This document shows, piece by piece, positions 51,113-59,901 of a stretch of DNA of 64,000 nucleotides (its first letter is position 1; every line of letters begins with the position of its first letter). The notes beneath the pieces were generated by a model. It searched no databases. It was not told the DNA's origin and saw nothing but the letters and a program-made list of their open reading frames with translations. The translations under genes and the position numbers were made by a program. The stretch comes from Clostridia bacterium (GTDB lineage: Bacteria; Bacillota; Clostridia; Lachnospirales; Lachnospiraceae), in NCBI GenBank assembly GCA_910576205.1, contig CAJTHL010000017.1:30702-94701 (forward strand). Reading direction: 5' to 3'.

Positions 51113-52009
51113 TTAAAAGAGGCTTAGCTGGGTATATGTATAATCTTTCTGATAGCTGTGGATAATGTCCGGCATCCGGTAAAGGATTCTCTCCTTTTCA
51201 CATGCCTGTGCAAAAATTGTCCACAGCTTCTTCCAGTTTTTTACTCTGCACTCGTAGGAATTTCCGTATTGCTTCTGATACAGAGGCACAAGCTCCCTCT
51301 CCGGAAAAATTTCCTGCAGCTTCCCGTAATACCAGACCCGCTGGTTTTCCCGCAGCGTCATGCCAAGAGCCGGGTAAATAAATTTCGCTCCGCTCTCCCT
51401 GGCTCCCTTTACGATTCCCAGGATGTTTTCCGGACTATCCTCCAGAAATGGCAGCACAGGCATCATAAGAATCCCCGCGAATATGCCCGCCTCCGAAAGC
51501 CTGGCCAATACCTCGAACCGGCTGGAGGAAGGATTTACATGGGGCTCTATCTTCCGGCTTAGATCATCCTGGCAGGTGGTAATGGTAATCTTGCAGAGCA
51601 CAGGCGAATGCTGCTGTATTTCCTTCAACACATCCAGATCCCGGGTAATCAGCGCGCTCTTTGTAGCTATAGCCGCCCCAAACCCAAATGCGCTTAGGAG
51701 CTCCAAAGCATGACGAGTGTATTGGTATTCCTTTTCACAGGGATTGTAGGGATCACTCATGGCCCCAGTGCCAACCACGCCGGTGCGGGTTTTCCGGCGC
51801 AGCTCATCCCGGACGATTTCCAGCGCCCGGTCCTTTACCGCTACCTGGTCAAAATGCGCAATTCCATAGCAGCTGCTTCTGCTGTCGCAGTAGATACACC
51901 CGTGACAGCAGCCTCTGTAAAGATTCATATTATAGTCGATACCAAACCATTCTCCCGGCTTCCTGGTCCTGGTAATAATAGTTCTGGCCGGTATGCGGGG
52001 CAGTTCCAT
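51113..52009 (-). CDS. SPL-family radical SAM protein
   Basis: A 298-residue enzyme. GCCHGCIYCDSRSSCYG has the CxxxCxxC iron-sulfur motif; VVGTGAMSDPYNPCEKEYQYTRHALELL and ALITRDLDVL are shared with SPL/Rv2578c-type proteins related to spore photoproduct lyase. The distinct true lyase C-terminal Cys is not obvious. Start 52009 follows AAAGGAATATATTCAT. Convergent with the DUF885 gene. Substrate unknown. Confidence 0.88.
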   Translation of the reverse strand: MELPRIPARTIITRTRKPGEWFGIDYNMNLYRGCCHGCIYCDSRSSCYGIAHFDQVAVKDRALEIVRDELRRKTRTGVVGTGAMSDPYNPCEKEYQYTRHALELLSAFGFGAAIATKSALITRDLDVLKEIQQHSPVLCKITITTCQDDLSRKIEPHVNPSSSRFEVLARLSEAGIFAGILMMPVLPFLEDSPENILGIVKGARESGAKFIYPALGMTLRENQRVWYYGKLQEIFPERELVPLYQKQYGNSYECRVKNWKKLWTIFAQACEKERILYRMPDIIHSYQKDYTYTQLSLF

Positions 52010-52132
52010 ATGAATATATTCCTTTCTAAAAAACAAACTGAATGACTGATATATAGTGCAAAAATCTAATGTTGGCAAATTATCATTTTTCCGATAAAAT
52101 AATAAGTCTCCGGAAAAAATTTAAAATTTTCC

Positions 52133-52161
52133 TTGCACTCAGCCGAATCTTATATTATAAT
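52133..52161 (+). promoter_or_regulatory. Sigma-A promoter for tRNA-Ala
   Basis: TTGCAC, exactly 17 bases, then consensus TATAAT ending nine bases before the tRNA 5' end. Confidence 0.85.
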
Positions 52162-52170
52162 AAAAGCACT

Positions 52171-52243
52171 GGGGCATTAGCGCAGTTGGGAGCGCGCCAC
52201 ACTGGCAGTGTGGAGGCCACGGGTTCAAGTCCCGTATGCTCCA
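52171..52243 (+). tRNA. tRNA-Ala(GGC)
   Basis: Acceptor GGGGCAT/ATGCTCC with discriminator A, anticodon arm CCACA-CTGGCAG-TGTGG with anticodon GGC, T-arm ACGGG-TTCAAGT-CCCGT. CCA is not encoded. A monocistronic tRNA with its own promoter and terminator. Confidence 0.95.
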
Positions 52244-52247
52244 CTCT

Positions 52248-52275
52248 TACAAACACCGTGTTTGCGGTGTTTTTT
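52248..52275 (+). terminator. Intrinsic terminator after tRNA-Ala
   Basis: AAACACCG and CGGTGTTTTTTG form a hairpin around TGTTTG with a T run. Confidence 0.8.
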
Positions 52276-52316
52276 GTTTTTCCGGTAATTCCCTTCTTCT
52301 GTCTCCCTGGCCGGAA

Positions 52317-54167
52317 TCATTTCTCCCCTGCCGGATTGGTCTCTTTGATACACGCAAGAAACCTCTCCCCATACCTCTCATACTTAAACTCCCCAACCCC
52401 GGAAACTGCCAGCATTTCCCTCTTGTTTTTGGGCCAGGCCCTGCTCATGGCCACCAGAGTCTTGTCCGAAAACACAATGTAGGGCGGCACCTGCTCCTCC
52501 CTGGCAATGGCAAGCCTAAGAGCGCGCAGCCTTTCAAACAACAGCTCGTCCGCCTCCGTAAGCCCTGCTCCTGGGCCGGTTTTCCTCCGTTTCCTTTTTT
52601 TCTCCTTAGGAGCCTGCTCCTGTTCCTTTACCATTTTCATGACAATGGTTTCCTGCTCTTCCAGCACCGGACGCAGCTTTTCCGTAAGCTTTACCAGTAG
52701 ATACTCGTCGCTGGTCGTGCGCAGATATTCCTTTAGCAACAGATAATTAAGCACCTGGCGCAGCTTATAAACCGGCTCTTTAGACAATTCTCCATAATAG
52801 GGATTCTCATTCATGCGGTACTGGCGGATTTTAGCCGTATTTGCCCCATGTACTGTGTCAATCAACACATTGATGCCATAACGCTGCCCGCTGCTTCTCA
52901 CACATCCGGCCAGAACCTGGACAATTTTTGTCACATCCACTGTCTCAAACTGACTCAGACAGTTGGAACAGTTTCCGCAGTAATTTTCTCCGTATTCCCC
53001 AAAATACCGGAGAATATAATCCCTAAGGCACTCATTTGTAAAACAGTAAAAAGTCATTTTCTTTAGCCTCTCCCGGTCCTGCTCCCAAACCCGGGCACGG
53101 GCTGTTTCATCCAGCTCTTCGTTTTCCTGGTTGTGGTCTATAAAAAACTGGTTGGTAATCACATCCTGGCCGCCGTACAGGAGGATGCACTCTGCCGGTT
53201 CCCCGTCCCGGCCGGCGCGGCCGGCCTCCTGGTAATAGCTTTCCATGTTTTTGGGCATCTGGTAATGAATCACATAGCGCACGTTGGACTTATCGATTCC
53301 CATGCCGAAAGCGTTTGTGGCCACCATCACAGGAGCCCTGTCATAGATAAAATCATCCTGGTTTTTCTGCCGTTCCTGGTCGCTGAGCCCCGCATGATAC
53401 CTGGTAACGGGAAAACCATCCTCCCGTAGGCGCCCACAGACCTCCTCCACAGTCTTTCTGGTAAGACAGTAGATAATCCCGCTGTCTTTGGGATGGCAGT
53501 CCAGATAATGCTTCATGGTGGCATACCGGTCCTTGGGAGACTGTACGGAAAAATACAGATTGGGCCTGTTAAAGCCTGCCGTCAACACCTGGGGCCGCTC
53601 CAGCTCCAGCATACGCACAATGTCGTCCTGCACCTCTTTCGTAGCCGTGGCCGTAAACGCACTCACCACAGGCCGCGCCGGAAGCTGCTCCAGAAACCGG
53701 GCAATCTTCAGATAGCTGGGCCGGAAATCCTGCCCCCACTGGGACACGCAATGGGCCTCATCCACAGCCACCATGGATATCCTGGCATTTAGGGCAAAGT
53801 CCAGAAAATCCCTTGTAACCAGCCGTTCGGGCGCCACATAAATAATGGGATACCTGCCCGTTTTTGCATATTCCAGAGCCTTTCTGTATTGTCCCTGGCT
53901 TAGGGAGCTGTTAAGATAGGCCGCATGAACGCCTGCTCCGTTTAAAGCCCCCACCTGGTCCTTCATAAGGGATATCAAGGGCGATATTACCAGGGTGATT
54001 CCTTCCATTAAAAGGGCAGGCACCTGGTAGCACAGGGATTTCCCAGCCCCGGTAGGCATGACCCCCAACACATCCCGGCCGTCCAGAATACAGTCGATCA
54101 GCGTTTCCTGCCCCTCCCGGAAGCTGTCATATCCAAAATACTGTTTCAATATCCCAAATTTATCCAT
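52317..54167 (-). CDS. recQ: ATP-dependent DNA helicase RecQ
   Basis: A 616-residue SF2 helicase. MPTGAGKSLCYQVPAL is Walker A, VDEAHCVSQWGQDFRPSY the DEAH/aromatic-rich loop, GMGIDKSNVRYVIHY motif V region and QEAGRAGRDG motif VI. The RQC zinc site is CFTNECLRDYI...YCGNCSNC. The C-terminus holds an HRDC domain (LRALRLAIAREEQVPPYIVF). A charged linker KEKKRKRRKTGPGAG precedes it. All elements of a full RecQ are present. Confidence 0.97.
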   Translation of the reverse strand: MDKFGILKQYFGYDSFREGQETLIDCILDGRDVLGVMPTGAGKSLCYQVPALLMEGITLVISPLISLMKDQVGALNGAGVHAAYLNSSLSQGQYRKALEYAKTGRYPIIYVAPERLVTRDFLDFALNARISMVAVDEAHCVSQWGQDFRPSYLKIARFLEQLPARPVVSAFTATATKEVQDDIVRMLELERPQVLTAGFNRPNLYFSVQSPKDRYATMKHYLDCHPKDSGIIYCLTRKTVEEVCGRLREDGFPVTRYHAGLSDQERQKNQDDFIYDRAPVMVATNAFGMGIDKSNVRYVIHYQMPKNMESYYQEAGRAGRDGEPAECILLYGGQDVITNQFFIDHNQENEELDETARARVWEQDRERLKKMTFYCFTNECLRDYILRYFGEYGENYCGNCSNCLSQFETVDVTKIVQVLAGCVRSSGQRYGINVLIDTVHGANTAKIRQYRMNENPYYGELSKEPVYKLRQVLNYLLLKEYLRTTSDEYLLVKLTEKLRPVLEEQETIVMKMVKEQEQAPKEKKRKRRKTGPGAGLTEADELLFERLRALRLAIAREEQVPPYIVFSDKTLVAMSRAWPKNKREMLAVSGVGEFKYERYGERFLACIKETNPAGEK

Positions 54168-54224
54168 CCGTTCTCCTCCCTTTTATTTCTCTTAAGGTAA
54201 CCTGCCCACAGCTTAACAGCCCGG

Positions 54225-55502
54225 TCAGTGCAAATCCAGCAGGGCATTTAGCAGAAGCCAGTTTGCCCGGAAAGGCTTCATAAGGCTCCAGTATCCGATC
54301 CCCAGAATCCGTCGTTTCAAGGCAAGCTGTACCTTTGCCTCCACACTTCTCACATCACCAAACCAAACCTTGTGCTGGACACTCTCCTGCCAGTAATCAA
54401 AATGGGGACTTTTGGATGTCCGGTCAAACTGAATCACCGCACCGGTCTGCGCCGCAATTCTGGCAGCCTCCACATTACTGATATTTGCTGCCTCCGTGTA
54501 GCCCCGCACATAGGGAAGGGCCCAGTCATAGGCATAATTTGGCATACCCATCACAATTTTTTCCCGGGGTATCTCCGCCAGAGCATAGGAGAGCACTTCA
54601 TCAACCTTGTTCAAGGGGGCTATGGCCATGGGAGGACCGTAGGTATACCCCCACTCATACGTCATTAAAAATACCGAATCCGCACTCTCTCCAAGAAGCC
54701 GGTAGTCCATTCCCTCATACAAAAGTCCCTTTTGCCCGGCGCTGGTCTTTGGAGCCAGGGCCACGGACACCTGGTATCCGTTCTCCTCCATAACCTGGCG
54801 GAGATTTCCCACAAACTGGGCATACCCTTCCTGGTTCTCGGGCAGAATATATTCAAAATCCACATTTACCCCGGCATATCGTTTCTGGCGCACTTTATCC
54901 AGCAGATTCCGGATCAGGGTAAGCTGCACCTGCTTATTCTCAATCACGGTTTTTACCAGTTGATTGTTAAACACATCCGGCTCCGCAAAGGGCGTCAATA
55001 CCAGAATGGGCTTTACCTGGAATTTCCTTGCCACCTGCAGCATCCAGGTTTCATCCGTCCGGGGCGGCACCAGCTCCCCCTCAAAGGTAAACCCATAGGA
55101 AAATACAAGAAGCTCATCCAGATATAAAAGGGATTCCCGCAGAATATCCTGGTCAATAAAGGGATAGGCATATCCGCTGACCTTAAGCTTCCCCTGTTCC
55201 TCCTCATCATAAGCTACCACAATGGGCTGCGCCGTCTGCAATGTGCTCTGCTGTATCAGATAGGGATTGTTCCTGGCAAGCTCCCTGGAGGTGATGCCAT
55301 ACTGATAGGCAATCTCCGTCAGCGTTTCTCCCGGATTTACCATATGGACCGTGCGGGGAAACAAAACCAGAAGCGCCTGGCCTTCCGCCAGCTTCTCCTG
55401 GCCCAGCAGCTGGTTGTCATAGACCAGCCGGTCCTCGGACACCCCGTACATACCTGCAATAGAAGCCGTGGTTTCCCCTGGCTGCACCACATGAATTACC
55501 AA
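54225..55502 (-). CDS. LysM / GH18 spore-type glycosidase (YaaH/SleL-like)
   Basis: A 425-residue protein with two LysM domains (HVVQPGETTASIAGMYGVS and HMVNPGETLTEIAYQYGIT) and a GH18 catalytic barrel: YAGVNVDFEYILPENQEGY gives D-x-D-x-E (key: VDFEY). It lacks a signal peptide, as do spore coat-associated YaaH/SleL enzymes, which cleave cortex or peptidoglycan. TTG at 55502 is the start with GGGGGATAAAAGT upstream. Next to spmB, agreeing with a sporulation role. Confidence 0.9.
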   Translation of the reverse strand: MVIHVVQPGETTASIAGMYGVSEDRLVYDNQLLGQEKLAEGQALLVLFPRTVHMVNPGETLTEIAYQYGITSRELARNNPYLIQQSTLQTAQPIVVAYDEEEQGKLKVSGYAYPFIDQDILRESLLYLDELLVFSYGFTFEGELVPPRTDETWMLQVARKFQVKPILVLTPFAEPDVFNNQLVKTVIENKQVQLTLIRNLLDKVRQKRYAGVNVDFEYILPENQEGYAQFVGNLRQVMEENGYQVSVALAPKTSAGQKGLLYEGMDYRLLGESADSVFLMTYEWGYTYGPPMAIAPLNKVDEVLSYALAEIPREKIVMGMPNYAYDWALPYVRGYTEAANISNVEAARIAAQTGAVIQFDRTSKSPHFDYWQESVQHKVWFGDVRSVEAKVQLALKRRILGIGYWSLMKPFRANWLLLNALLDLH

Positions 55503-55521
55503 ACTTTTATCCCCCTTCCGC

Positions 55522-56070
55522 TCACATCCCTGCCCGCATCATGCCGGCCAGCATAATGCTGGCCAGGATTCCCGCCCCTGTGGCAAACAATGCCCCTCCC
55601 AGGGTATAGCGGGTCCTGCGGACCTTTGCCGTCATAAAGTAAACACTCATGGTATAAAAGACAGTTTCCGTACAGCTCATCATAAGGGAAGCCAGCAGGC
55701 CAATGCTGGAATCCGTGCCGTATTGTTTAAAAATATCCAGCGCAAGCCCGGTAGCCGCCGAAGAGGAAAAGAGACGAACCACAGTAAGCGGAACCAGCTC
55801 CGATGGGAAATGAACCCGGTCCGTAAAGCTGCACAGAAGCCCGGAGAGAAAGTCCAGAAACCCGGACGCGCGCAGAACCCCCACAGCCACCATAAGGCCG
55901 ATCAGAGTCGGCATAATTTTAATAACTGTGCGAAAGCCGTCCTCCGCGCCTTTGACAAACTCGTCATACACCTGGATTTTTGCAGCCAGACCACAGGCCA
56001 CAATGAAAAAAATCAGAACCGGCACGATTGCGTCTGAGAGATACAGTAAAAAATCAAATGCCTTTTCCAT
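55522..56070 (-). CDS. spmB: Spore maturation protein SpmB
   Basis: A 182-residue membrane protein of the nucleoside-recognition/Gate family. IFFIVACGLAAKIQVYDEFVKGA, IIKIMPTLIGLMVAVGVLRASG and SSAATGLALDIFKQYGTDSSIG match SpmB. It contributes to spore core dehydration in Bacillus. It follows spmA by 153 bases, which is longer than usual. Confidence 0.93.
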   Translation of the reverse strand: MEKAFDFLLYLSDAIVPVLIFFIVACGLAAKIQVYDEFVKGAEDGFRTVIKIMPTLIGLMVAVGVLRASGFLDFLSGLLCSFTDRVHFPSELVPLTVVRLFSSSAATGLALDIFKQYGTDSSIGLLASLMMSCTETVFYTMSVYFMTAKVRRTRYTLGGALFATGAGILASIMLAGMMRAGM

Positions 56071-56223
56071 TGCCTACCCCACATAGATTGCTTTCCCTAT
56101 AACTATATGCGAGGTTTTCCCTTTCCATGCGGATCCGGCAATTTATCACGTTTTCTGTACCTAATTTTAATCTTAGCACAGAATAAACCGGAATTCCACG
56201 TTTTTTACAAAAATTCTATAAAA

Positions 56224-56895
56224 TTAATTCCCCCTCTTTCTATCCATAATTTTACAGTACAGAATCCCCGCTGCCGTACTCACGGCTGTGGCTACAATAG
56301 CAGGCCCCACAATAACCGCCGGATTTACGCTTCCATACTGCTGCCTGTAGGCGATCATATTTACAGGGATAAGCTGGAGAGAAGAAATATTGAGAATAAG
56401 GAAATTACACATTTCATTGCTGGCCTTTCTGTCCGGGCCCTGGATTTTCCCCTTCCCCAGAGATTTCCCGGCCTTTTTTCCCGGTTCCGGCGGCCGGCTT
56501 CCGCTATATCCCGGCGTCCGCCGCTGTTCCTCCAGATTTTCCAAAGCTTCCATAGCCTTTAATCCCGCAGGCGTGGCCGCCCAGCCAAGGCCAAACACAT
56601 TGGCGATCACATTCATAGTAATGTATTTCCTGGCCGGGTGATTCTCCGGTATTCTGGGAAACATAAAATGGATAAAGGGTTGTATTTTCCTGGTAGCCAT
56701 TTCAATGAGACCAGATTTTTCCGCAATCTCCATAAGTCCCACCCACAGAGACATAATGCCTGTCATTGTAATGCACAAGGTCACCGCCTCCTGGGCAGAG
56801 CTTAGCGCCGCTGCCGTGATATCCGGCATTTTTCCATGAAAAGCTCCGTACAAAACTCCCACCAGAATCATAATTCCCCACAAATAATTCAGCAT
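56224..56895 (-). CDS. spmA: Spore maturation protein SpmA
   Basis: A 223-residue membrane protein. LNYLWGIMILVGVLYGAFHG starts it, and AQEAVTLCITMTGIMSLWVGLMEIAEKSGLI and NVIANVFGLGWAATPAGLKAME are SpmA signatures. The segment 115-150 (RRTPGYSGSRPPEPGKKAGK) is a charged insertion also seen in some Lachnospiraceae. Start at 56895 (MLNYLWG) is chosen by family comparison; an ATG five codons upstream is possible. Pairs with spmB. Confidence 0.92.
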   Translation of the reverse strand: MLNYLWGIMILVGVLYGAFHGKMPDITAAALSSAQEAVTLCITMTGIMSLWVGLMEIAEKSGLIEMATRKIQPFIHFMFPRIPENHPARKYITMNVIANVFGLGWAATPAGLKAMEALENLEEQRRTPGYSGSRPPEPGKKAGKSLGKGKIQGPDRKASNEMCNFLILNISSLQLIPVNMIAYRQQYGSVNPAVIVGPAIVATAVSTAAGILYCKIMDRKRGN

Positions 56896-56977
56896 ACTCT
56901 GTCTTCCCATTTCCAGACAATTTTATAAAATTATATAAATTCAAGAAAAATCTTAGAACTTTTATGTTAAAAAACTA

Positions 56978-57005
56978 TTGAAATTCAGTCAATCTTTGTT
57001 ATAAT
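56978..57005 (+). promoter_or_regulatory. Sigma-A promoter for the AbrB-like gene
   Basis: TTGAAA, a 16-base spacer and TATAAT at 57000-57005, 46 bases before the ATG. Confidence 0.8.
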
Positions 57006-57051
57006 CTTAACTATAGCATGGGTACCTAATCACTAGGAGAGGAGAAAAAAA

Positions 57052-57306
57052 ATGAAAGACACTGGAGTCGTTAGACGGCTGGATGAGCTGGGCCGCATTA
57101 CGCTGCCGATGGAGCTTCGCAAAATTCTTCATTTGGAAGAAAGAGATTCTCTGCAGATTTTTGTGGAAGATGACCGTATCATCCTGCAGAAATATACCCC
57201 CGCAGACATCTTTACTGGCGAGACGGAAGATCTGATTGAGTATCAAGGAAAAAAGGTTTCAAAAAAGACCATTACCGAGCTGGCCAAGCTGGCAGATCTC
57301 ATATAG
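57052..57306 (+). CDS. abrB: AbrB/SpoVT-type transition-state regulator
   Basis: An 84-residue swapped-hairpin DNA-binding protein. KDTGVVRRLDELGRITLPMELRKIL is the AbrB N-terminal domain. ERDSLQIFVEDDRIILQKY completes the barrel, and a short C-terminal helix follows. Starts behind AGGAGAGGAG. Its position beside rsmI matches Bacillus subtilis, where abrB follows yabC/rsmI. It probably controls transition-phase and sporulation genes. Confidence 0.92.
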   Translation: MKDTGVVRRLDELGRITLPMELRKILHLEERDSLQIFVEDDRIILQKYTPADIFTGETEDLIEYQGKKVSKKTITELAKLADLI

Positions 57307-57310
57307 CAAC

Positions 57311-57366
57311 AAAAAAGACTGTCGCTTCTACAGGAAATATCCCGTTAAGCGACAGCTTTTTATTTT
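57311..57366. terminator. Bidirectional intrinsic terminator
   Basis: CTGTCGCTT and AAGCGACAG form a 9-bp stem with a 19-base loop. AAAAAA precedes it and CTTTTTATTTTT follows, so it can end abrB and the convergent rsmI gene. Confidence 0.85.
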
Positions 57367-58208
57367 TCTTCCTCTAAAAGCTGATGGTAAATATCCCGCT
57401 TTCCCAGCCCTCTGTCCCGGGCTACAGCCTTCATGGCGTCCTTCCTCTCCATCCCCTGACTCTCGTAAAGCTCCATATGCTCCCGAAGCGTCAACTGCTC
57501 CCAGCTCTTTTCTTCCTCCTGACGAATGGCCTGGCGGCTCTTTCCCTGGATTACAAGAACGCATTCTCCCTTTGGCTCATGCTGTTTATAATGCTCTATG
57601 GCTTTTTCCATAGTGGTTGCAAAAGCAGTCTCATATTTCTTTGTCAGCTCCCTGCAAACCGTCACAAAACGGTCTCCCAGGGCAGTTCTTAGCTCCTCCA
57701 GGGTTTTCAGAAGCCGGTGGGGCGCCTCGTACACAATCATAGTCCTGGTTTCGCGGGCCATCTCCTCCAGCACTGCCTGCCGCTCCCTCTTATCCCCCGG
57801 AAGAAAGGCTTCAAAGGCAAAACGTCTGGTTTCCAGACCCGACATGGTCAGCGCCGTGATGCAGGCGCAGGCTCCAGGAAGGGAAGTTACCGGAATCCCC
57901 GCTTCATAGCACATGCGCACCAGATCTTCCCCAGGATCCGAGATCCCCGGCGTTCCCGCATCGGTAATCAGAGCGATATCCATGCCCTCCTGCAGGCAGA
58001 CAATCAGCTCCTTTGCCTTCTCAATCCGGTTATATTCATGGTAGCTGGTCATAGGCGTATGAATGTCAAAATGATTCAGCAGCTTTATGCTGTTGCGGGT
58101 ATCCTCCGCCGCAATCAGGTCAGCCTCCCGCAGAACCCGCAGAACCCTAAGGGTAATATCCTCCAGATTTCCTATGGGTGTTGCGCACAAATACAATGTT
58201 CCCTGCAT
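57360..58208 (-). CDS. rsmI: 16S rRNA (cytidine-1402-2'-O)-methyltransferase RsmI
   Basis: A 282-residue tetrapyrrole-methylase-fold enzyme. LYLCATPIGNLEDITLRVLRVL, AEDTRNSIKLLNHF, LITDAGTPGISDPG and VTSLPGACACITAL are RsmI signatures. It methylates the 2'-O of C1402 in 16S rRNA. Length is normal. The stop codon lies within the shared terminator. Confidence 0.97.
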   Translation of the reverse strand: MQGTLYLCATPIGNLEDITLRVLRVLREADLIAAEDTRNSIKLLNHFDIHTPMTSYHEYNRIEKAKELIVCLQEGMDIALITDAGTPGISDPGEDLVRMCYEAGIPVTSLPGACACITALTMSGLETRRFAFEAFLPGDKRERQAVLEEMARETRTMIVYEAPHRLLKTLEELRTALGDRFVTVCRELTKKYETAFATTMEKAIEHYKQHEPKGECVLVIQGKSRQAIRQEEEKSWEQLTLREHMELYESQGMERKDAMKAVARDRGLGKRDIYHQLLEEEK

Positions 58209-58247
58209 CTTTTCCCCCTGTTTTCAAAATTGCTCTTGTCTGTCCCC

Positions 58248-58985
58248 TTAATATCCGTAAATATCATAGATCTCATCCGTATAAACCCCTGGCTCCTTAT
58301 ACACAATCAAAGGCTTTTCCACCGTAATCCGTGAACGGCCGCCCTGTACTGCCTCAATCAGAACCATGTTGGGCTCCTTATCCACAAAAGGATACACCAG
58401 GCGCATCCTTTTGGGCTCCAGCTTATATTGAACCAGAAGGGTAAGAATCTCCGCCAGCCGGAAAGGCCGGTGTACCAGATAAAACCGGCCTCCGGGCCGC
58501 ACCACCCTGGACGTGGCGCATACCACATCCTCCAGGCTGCACAACAGTTCATGTCTGGCAATGGCCTTTGGAAGCCGTGGATTCACAAGCCCGTGATTCC
58601 CCGTCATATACGGAGGATTACTGGTTACAACGTCAAAAGAGGCAGCCCCGAAAATTTCCGCTGCCTCCTTAATGTCCCCTGTTATAATGGAAATATCCTG
58701 CTCCAGATGGTTAAATGCCACACTCCGCCGGGCCATATCCGCGCTCTCCTCCTGGATTTCCAGGCCGGTAAAATGCCGCCCTTCTGTCTTTCCCCTTAGA
58801 AGAATGGGAATAATGCCCGTGCCGGTGCCTAAATCCAGCGCCATCTCCCCTGGCCGTATCCTGGTAAAGCCAGAGAGTAAAACCGCATCCATGCCAAAAC
58901 AGAATTTCTTCGGATTCTGGATAATCTGATAACCATTGCGCTGAAGCTCGTCCAGCCTCTCGTCCTCTTGCAGTTTAATTGTCAT
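58248..58985 (-). CDS. tRNA1(Val) (adenine-37-N6)-methyltransferase family protein
   Basis: A 245-residue SAM enzyme of the TrmN6/YabB group. LDLGTGTGIIPILL is the SAM loop and VTSNPPYMTG the NPPY catalytic motif. ERLDELQRNGYQIIQNPKKFCFGMDAVLL is typical (quoted in part as NPKKFCFGMDAVLL). It overlaps ricT by 11 bases. In Bacillus the gene is also next to rsmI. Confidence 0.93.
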   Translation of the reverse strand: MTIKLQEDERLDELQRNGYQIIQNPKKFCFGMDAVLLSGFTRIRPGEMALDLGTGTGIIPILLRGKTEGRHFTGLEIQEESADMARRSVAFNHLEQDISIITGDIKEAAEIFGAASFDVVTSNPPYMTGNHGLVNPRLPKAIARHELLCSLEDVVCATSRVVRPGGRFYLVHRPFRLAEILTLLVQYKLEPKRMRLVYPFVDKEPNMVLIEAVQGGRSRITVEKPLIVYKEPGVYTDEIYDIYGY

Positions 58986-59898
58986 CCAGCTTTGACTTTC
59001 CTTCCTTGCGCTCCAGAGCTTCCAGAGCCTTCAGCTCCTTGTCTGCCATATCCGCAGCTTTCTCTCCTTTTTCTTTCTTTCTTCTGGGGCGGAATTTTAA
59101 ATCCTCTACTTTATATTCCCGGATCTCCTTCTCATCCCCCTCCAGAGTCACAATCACCTTAACCTTCTGGCGCAGCACATTGACACTTTGTACTTCCCCC
59201 CTAAGGCCGTCGGCGGTCGTAACATGATCTCCGGTGTTAGGAAGGTGGCTGTTCAGTTCTTCATACGTCTCCTCCTCATGCTTCAGACAACACATAAGCC
59301 TGCCACAGACGCCGGATATTTTAGCAGGATTCAAGGAGAGATTCTGCTCCTTTGCCATCTTGATGGAGACCGGAATAAATTCGGACAGATGAGAATGGCA
59401 ACAAAGGCTTCTCCCACAGATGCCGATTCCCCCTAAAATCTTTGTCTCATCCCGCACACCGATCTGCCTTAACTCAATACGGGTCTTAAATACAGATGCC
59501 AGATCCTTTACCAACTCCCGAAAATCAATGCGTCCGTCCGCAGTAAAGTAAAATAACACCTTGTTATTGTCAAAGGTATATTCCGCTTCGATAAGTTTCA
59601 TCTCCAGGCCATGCTTCTGAATCTTTTCCTGACAGATTTTAAAGGCATCCTTCTCCTTAATACGGTTAGCCGCGTCCCTGGCGTCATCCTCCGCCGTGGC
59701 AAGGCGGATCACCGGCTTTAAGGGCTGGACAATCTTTGCTTTATCCACCTCTTTTTTCCCAAGCACCACATACCCATATTCAATTCCCCGGGCAGTCTCC
59801 ACAATTACATGGTCGCCCCTCTTAATCTCCAGCTTTCCAGGGGCAAAAAAATACACCTTTCCTGCCGTGCGGAATCTCACTCCAATTATATTTTCCAT
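58975..59898 (-). CDS. ricT: PSP1-domain protein RicT (YaaT)
   Basis: A 307-residue protein. GVRFRTAGKVYFFAPG and the cysteine pattern GICGRSLCCHSHL ... GVCGRLMCCLKHEEE are the iron-sulfur-binding PSP1 signature. In Bacillus, RicT with RicA and RicF affects RNA processing and phosphorelay signalling to Spo0A. The C-terminus is charged (RPRRKKEKGEKAADM). It is 3 bases downstream of holB. Confidence 0.95.
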   Translation of the reverse strand: MENIIGVRFRTAGKVYFFAPGKLEIKRGDHVIVETARGIEYGYVVLGKKEVDKAKIVQPLKPVIRLATAEDDARDAANRIKEKDAFKICQEKIQKHGLEMKLIEAEYTFDNNKVLFYFTADGRIDFRELVKDLASVFKTRIELRQIGVRDETKILGGIGICGRSLCCHSHLSEFIPVSIKMAKEQNLSLNPAKISGVCGRLMCCLKHEEETYEELNSHLPNTGDHVTTADGLRGEVQSVNVLRQKVKVIVTLEGDEKEIREYKVEDLKFRPRRKKEKGEKAADMADKELKALEALERKEGKSKLDDN

Positions 59899-59901
59899 CC
59901 C